Made by a program: the position numbers and the translations under genes. The notes beneath the pieces are model-generated. The model ran no database searches and was not told the origin of the DNA. It was given only the letters and a program-made list of their open reading frames with translations. Below, in pieces: positions 5,174-7,941 of a stretch of 7,941 bases of DNA (its first letter is position 1; each line of letters starts with the position of its first letter). This DNA is from Alphaproteobacteria bacterium (GTDB lineage: Bacteria > Pseudomonadota > Alphaproteobacteria > Paracaedibacterales > JAKBAR01). The stretch spans positions 1 to 7,941 of the forward strand of contig JAIESS010000201.1 of assembly GCA_019745755.1 (NCBI GenBank), written 5' to 3'.

Positions 5174-7543
5174 ATGTTAAAAAGATACAATTTATCATTA
5201 GTGTTTTTATTTTCTGCACTATCCTTTGATTCATGTCAGGCTATGGATTTTTTAGGTGGCCTTGTTGATGATATTTTCCATTATTCGGAGCATCATAGTG
5301 GCTTTAACACTGAACAATACAAAAAATCTTATCCATGTCATGGTGATGCTTGGCAAAACTGGCTCCATCAACCTTCCGGGGTTGCGCCTCGCCCCAAGAA
5401 AAAAAAGGAAGAAATAGTCGTAAGCGTTACATCGCACCCACCACGTATTGGGACGACGTGGCTCGCCATTGAATCCCTTATGCGGCAAAATAAAAAACCT
5501 CATCGTATTGTGTTGAATCTTGCTGAGGAAGATTTCCCCGATAGAAAAATCCCACAGACCCTTGAGATACTTAAAAAGAGAGGTCTGGAGGTTCATTTTT
5601 CACCGATCAATTATAAAGTGGCCACAAAGCTTATTCCTTCATTAAAGGCCTTTCCAAAAGCAGCTATTGTGACAGCAGATGATGATCGCGTTTATGATCC
5701 AAACTGGCTCCACATTCTTTTGGATCAGCATGCTAAGCACCCCGATAAAATCATATGCCCTCATGTAAGGCGCTATGTCTACAAAACCCCCAACAGCAAC
5801 TCATCATCATCGGATCATCCTCAACCGACTGGATCAAACTATCCATCCCATGACGTTGTCTATGATACGTCATCAGATATGTATCCCCGGATTGATTACA
5901 TGAACCAACAGGTTGTATACGATACCCCTATTTTTGGTATATTCGAAGGATTTGCTGGTGTTTTATACCCACGCAAAGCTCTTCACCCAGAAGTTTTTAA
6001 TGTAAGTAATTTTAAGCAACTTACACCGTGTGCCGATGATGTATGGTTTCAAGTCATGGCATTACTCAATGGAACCAAAACAATAAGCCCACCCGAGGAT
6101 CTTGCAAAGTCCGTTGCATGGGCTCCTGAAATTGATGACACTCAAGCAACGGGATTATTTCATGAACATTTGAGTGCCAACGGTACTATGGCGTATCGTG
6201 CCCTTTATTATTATGGGCTTTTAGATAAAATTGGTATTCCTTATCTGAAAGAGCTTACATGTCATGGATGCCGACGTGATGTTCCTCTTGTGAAGCAGGG
6301 TGAATCTTTTCCACCTGCACCTGTGGTAAAGGGGAAAAAGTGTAAGGCATGCCTTAACGATGCACGTAAAAAAGTACTCGCCGTTGGTGCCTATGACTAT
6401 GGCAATATCGGTGACCGGATCTATAAGGAGGTTTTCACACATACATTAGGGGGCGTTTTTGACCTGTACACTGTTCCTGATACCCTTCGTATGAATGCCT
6501 CAGGTCAGTATGTTGGGATGAGCCGTCCGGATGAGGATATTGATTTTGATGCCCTTATCATAGGGGGTGGCGGGATCCTTAAGGATTTTCCTGAAAGTGG
6601 ATCCTCCATTAATTATTACATGAAAAAAGCTGTTGCTCGTAATAAACCCTTTTTTCTTGTGTCTGTGGGACTTCAAACGAGCAGGCAAGAACTAACAGCT
6701 TCCCAAGCAGAGGAACTAATGGGAAGCTCAGCAGATCTTATGCGAAAAGCGTCTCTTATTTTTCCGCGCAGTCTCCAAGATTATACTCTTTTAAGTCAGG
6801 TATTAGGAGAAAGTGTTCGTGACCGTATCTATCTTAAACCTGATCTTGGCTATATTTATCCATCCCTCATTCAACAAGATCGTAGTAAGAGAAAGAAATA
6901 CATTACCCTCATTCAAACGGGGTCTGCTTCTGTGGAAATGGATCGTGTAAGGGATATTATTCATCAAAAATTGCACGAATTTCCGTCATCAAAGCTTGTT
7001 GTCATGAACTGGGGCGGTCTTGAAAAACCAGGAATGCAGAAAGATTTCAAAGAATGGGATCTCTTTGCGACAAAAACACGGGAGTATTTTCCCAATGCTA
7101 TTGTCTATATGGGGGATACATTGTCGGATAAACTTAAGCAAGTTCGCTATGCAAAAACACCCATACGATCATCTGATCTGACACCCCAAACAGCAACGGA
7201 TATTGTGGCGCGTTCCCATCATGTTGTAACCGGGCGGTATCATGGTCAAATTATTGCAAAGGCTCTTGGAATTCCTTTCACTGTTCCAATTTTTACATAC
7301 AAATGCAATGCCGAAAAACAATTAGATCTGAACCCTACAACAGCTATAGATACCATCGATTATCTAAAGTCTTATATTGATAATACGAGTGTGTCCATTC
7401 CTTATCCGTCCCTGTGGAATGATGAACAAAGAAACAACATGATCGTTATAACACATGTGAAATATCCACACTTTTCTATTAAGTATATTCAGGCCATGGA
7501 CAACAACACGCTCTATCAAATGAATGCTTTGTGGAAGAGCTAG
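5174..7543 (+). CDS. Glycosyltransferase / polysaccharide pyruvyl transferase fusion with signal-peptide-like N-terminus
   Basis: A 789-residue two-enzyme protein. Residues 1-23 (MLKRYNLSLVFLFSALSF, then DSCQA) look like a signal peptide or single membrane anchor. Residues 80-315 are a GT-A-like glycosyltransferase: VVSVTSHPPRI (82-92), a DxD-type motif in TADDDRVYDP (167-176), FAGVLYPRKALHPEVF (260-275) and CADDVWFQ (286-293) as the acceptor-side acid pair. Residues 203-251 are a Ser/Asn-rich insert. C363-x2-C366 and C390-x2-C393 form a zinc-ribbon-like linker. Residues 400-710 match polysaccharide pyruvyl transferases (WcaK/CsaB type, which add ketal pyruvate from phosphoenolpyruvate to glycans): GAYDYGNIGD (405-414), LIIGGGGILKD (461-471), FPRSLQDY (530-537) and VTGRYHGQIIAKALGIPF (685-702, His690). 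The start at 5174 has only a weak TGAG site; ATG 5243 (residue 24) is the alternative and would remove the export signal, but its AGG is too close. Product structure and location are unknown. Confidence 0.85.
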   Translation: MLKRYNLSLVFLFSALSFDSCQAMDFLGGLVDDIFHYSEHHSGFNTEQYKKSYPCHGDAWQNWLHQPSGVAPRPKKKKEEIVVSVTSHPPRIGTTWLAIESLMRQNKKPHRIVLNLAEEDFPDRKIPQTLEILKKRGLEVHFSPINYKVATKLIPSLKAFPKAAIVTADDDRVYDPNWLHILLDQHAKHPDKIICPHVRRYVYKTPNSNSSSSDHPQPTGSNYPSHDVVYDTSSDMYPRIDYMNQQVVYDTPIFGIFEGFAGVLYPRKALHPEVFNVSNFKQLTPCADDVWFQVMALLNGTKTISPPEDLAKSVAWAPEIDDTQATGLFHEHLSANGTMAYRALYYYGLLDKIGIPYLKELTCHGCRRDVPLVKQGESFPPAPVVKGKKCKACLNDARKKVLAVGAYDYGNIGDRIYKEVFTHTLGGVFDLYTVPDTLRMNASGQYVGMSRPDEDIDFDALIIGGGGILKDFPESGSSINYYMKKAVARNKPFFLVSVGLQTSRQELTASQAEELMGSSADLMRKASLIFPRSLQDYTLLSQVLGESVRDRIYLKPDLGYIYPSLIQQDRSKRKKYITLIQTGSASVEMDRVRDIIHQKLHEFPSSKLVVMNWGGLEKPGMQKDFKEWDLFATKTREYFPNAIVYMGDTLSDKLKQVRYAKTPIRSSDLTPQTATDIVARSHHVVTGRYHGQIIAKALGIPFTVPIFTYKCNAEKQLDLNPTTAIDTIDYLKSYIDNTSVSIPYPSLWNDEQRNNMIVITHVKYPHFSIKYIQAMDNNTLYQMNALWKS

Positions 7544-7571
7544 ATATTATGTGACATATTTTGCAGCAACA

Positions 7572-7941
7572 TCAATACGTGTGAGCCCGAACAATTTTAA
7601 TCAGTTGGGCCACATGATCCACTGGTGTTTCCTTGATAATGCCATGACCAAGATTAAAAATAAAAGGGTGGCCCTGCATGCTGTTACAAATCGTAACAGC
7701 TGCATCTCCCATGGCCTTGCCGCCTGTGACGAGTAGTGTGGGATCAAGATTTCCCTGTAAAGGAATATTTGTGTAATCTTTTAGTGAAGCCATATTTTCA
7801 CCTTGCCAAACTCCCATGCCAATGGGCATATTAGGGCACTCCTCCTCCATGGCTTTGAGCATGTTAAGATAAAGATTCATACCACACCGGCTGTAGTAAA
7901 TAATTGGTATTGTAGGGTACCTAGCATGAACAGATTGTGCG
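7572..7941 (-). CDS. hemE: Uroporphyrinogen decarboxylase, C-terminal part (cut by window edge)
   Basis: HemE removes four carboxyl groups from uroporphyrinogen III to give coproporphyrinogen III in heme synthesis, in the cytoplasm without a cofactor. The last 122 residues are present, reading in from the right edge without a stop (AQSVHARYPTIPIIYY...). The family signature is clear: IPLQGNLDPTLLVTGGKAM followed by a helix, then HPFIFNLGHGI and TPVDHVAQLIKIVR close to the end, as expected for the final barrel strand and helix. The segment PIIYYSRCG stands where most relatives have an FPRG-like sequence. The stop TGA (7572-7574) is 28 bases from the stop of the convergent fusion gene, with no clear terminator between them. 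An internal ATG at 7880 is not the start. Confidence 0.93.
   Translation of the reverse strand, partial: AQSVHARYPTIPIIYYSRCGMNLYLNMLKAMEEECPNMPIGMGVWQGENMASLKDYTNIPLQGNLDPTLLVTGGKAMGDAAVTICNSMQGHPFIFNLGHGIIKETPVDHVAQLIKIVRAHTY

Noticed and set aside
7544..7571. TATGTGACATA palindrome between the two convergent stops as a terminator
   Set aside because: The symmetric stem would have a loop of one to three bases and no GC-rich stem, so it cannot form a normal terminator hairpin.
7524..7736. Plus-strand open frame over the end of hemE
   Set aside because: Antisense to the conserved HemE C-terminus and overlapping the end of the fusion gene; no ribosome site.

Overview
This AT-rich window (intergenic gaps far more AT-rich than the genes) most likely comes from an alphaproteobacterium, and its mix fits an obligately host-associated lineage such as the Holosporales/Paracaedibacter group. 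That placement is inference: it rests on the alphaproteobacterial look of the porin, UbiE and HemE sequences, the AT-richness, and two long exported proteins that are not housekeeping genes. No RNA genes, insertion sequences or CRISPR arrays were seen.

Layout from left to right. (1) Positions 1-392, minus strand: N-terminal part of a signal-peptide-bearing outer-membrane porin-like protein, running off the left edge. (2) 532-1056, minus: small membrane protein of unknown function with a faint DoxX-like C-terminal half. (3) 1163-1897, minus: ubiE, the C-methyltransferase of ubiquinone/menaquinone synthesis. (4) 2026-2967, plus, divergent from ubiE: a Gfo/Idh/MocA-type NAD-dependent sugar dehydrogenase resembling UDP-GlcNAc 3-dehydrogenases. 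(5) 3030-4958, minus, convergent with it: a 642-residue exported protein with no obvious family, in which I see a possible OTU-type cysteine protease signature (NGFCYF near residue 266, GHY near residue 626) split by a roughly 360-residue insert. (6) 5174-7543, plus, divergent from it: a 789-residue protein with a signal-peptide-like N-terminus, a GT-A-like glycosyltransferase domain, a four-cysteine zinc-ribbon-like linker and a polysaccharide pyruvyl transferase domain. (7) 7572-7941, minus: C-terminal third of hemE, running off the right edge.

How they fit together. ubiE and hemE are core respiratory and tetrapyrrole genes, each without an obvious operon partner here. The sugar dehydrogenase and the glycosyltransferase/pyruvyltransferase fusion point to cell-surface glycan or lipid A chemistry, but they are separated by the 642-residue gene and are not in one operon. 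The porin gene and the 642-residue gene share a promoter-like element (TTAATTGTTG-N12-ATATGAA) and a similar leader (TAATTTAGG), which suggests common expression of two envelope or exported proteins. The region most worth following is 3030-7543: a divergent pair of long, apparently exported proteins, one a candidate host-directed deubiquitinase and the other a glycan-modifying fusion with an unexpected export signal.
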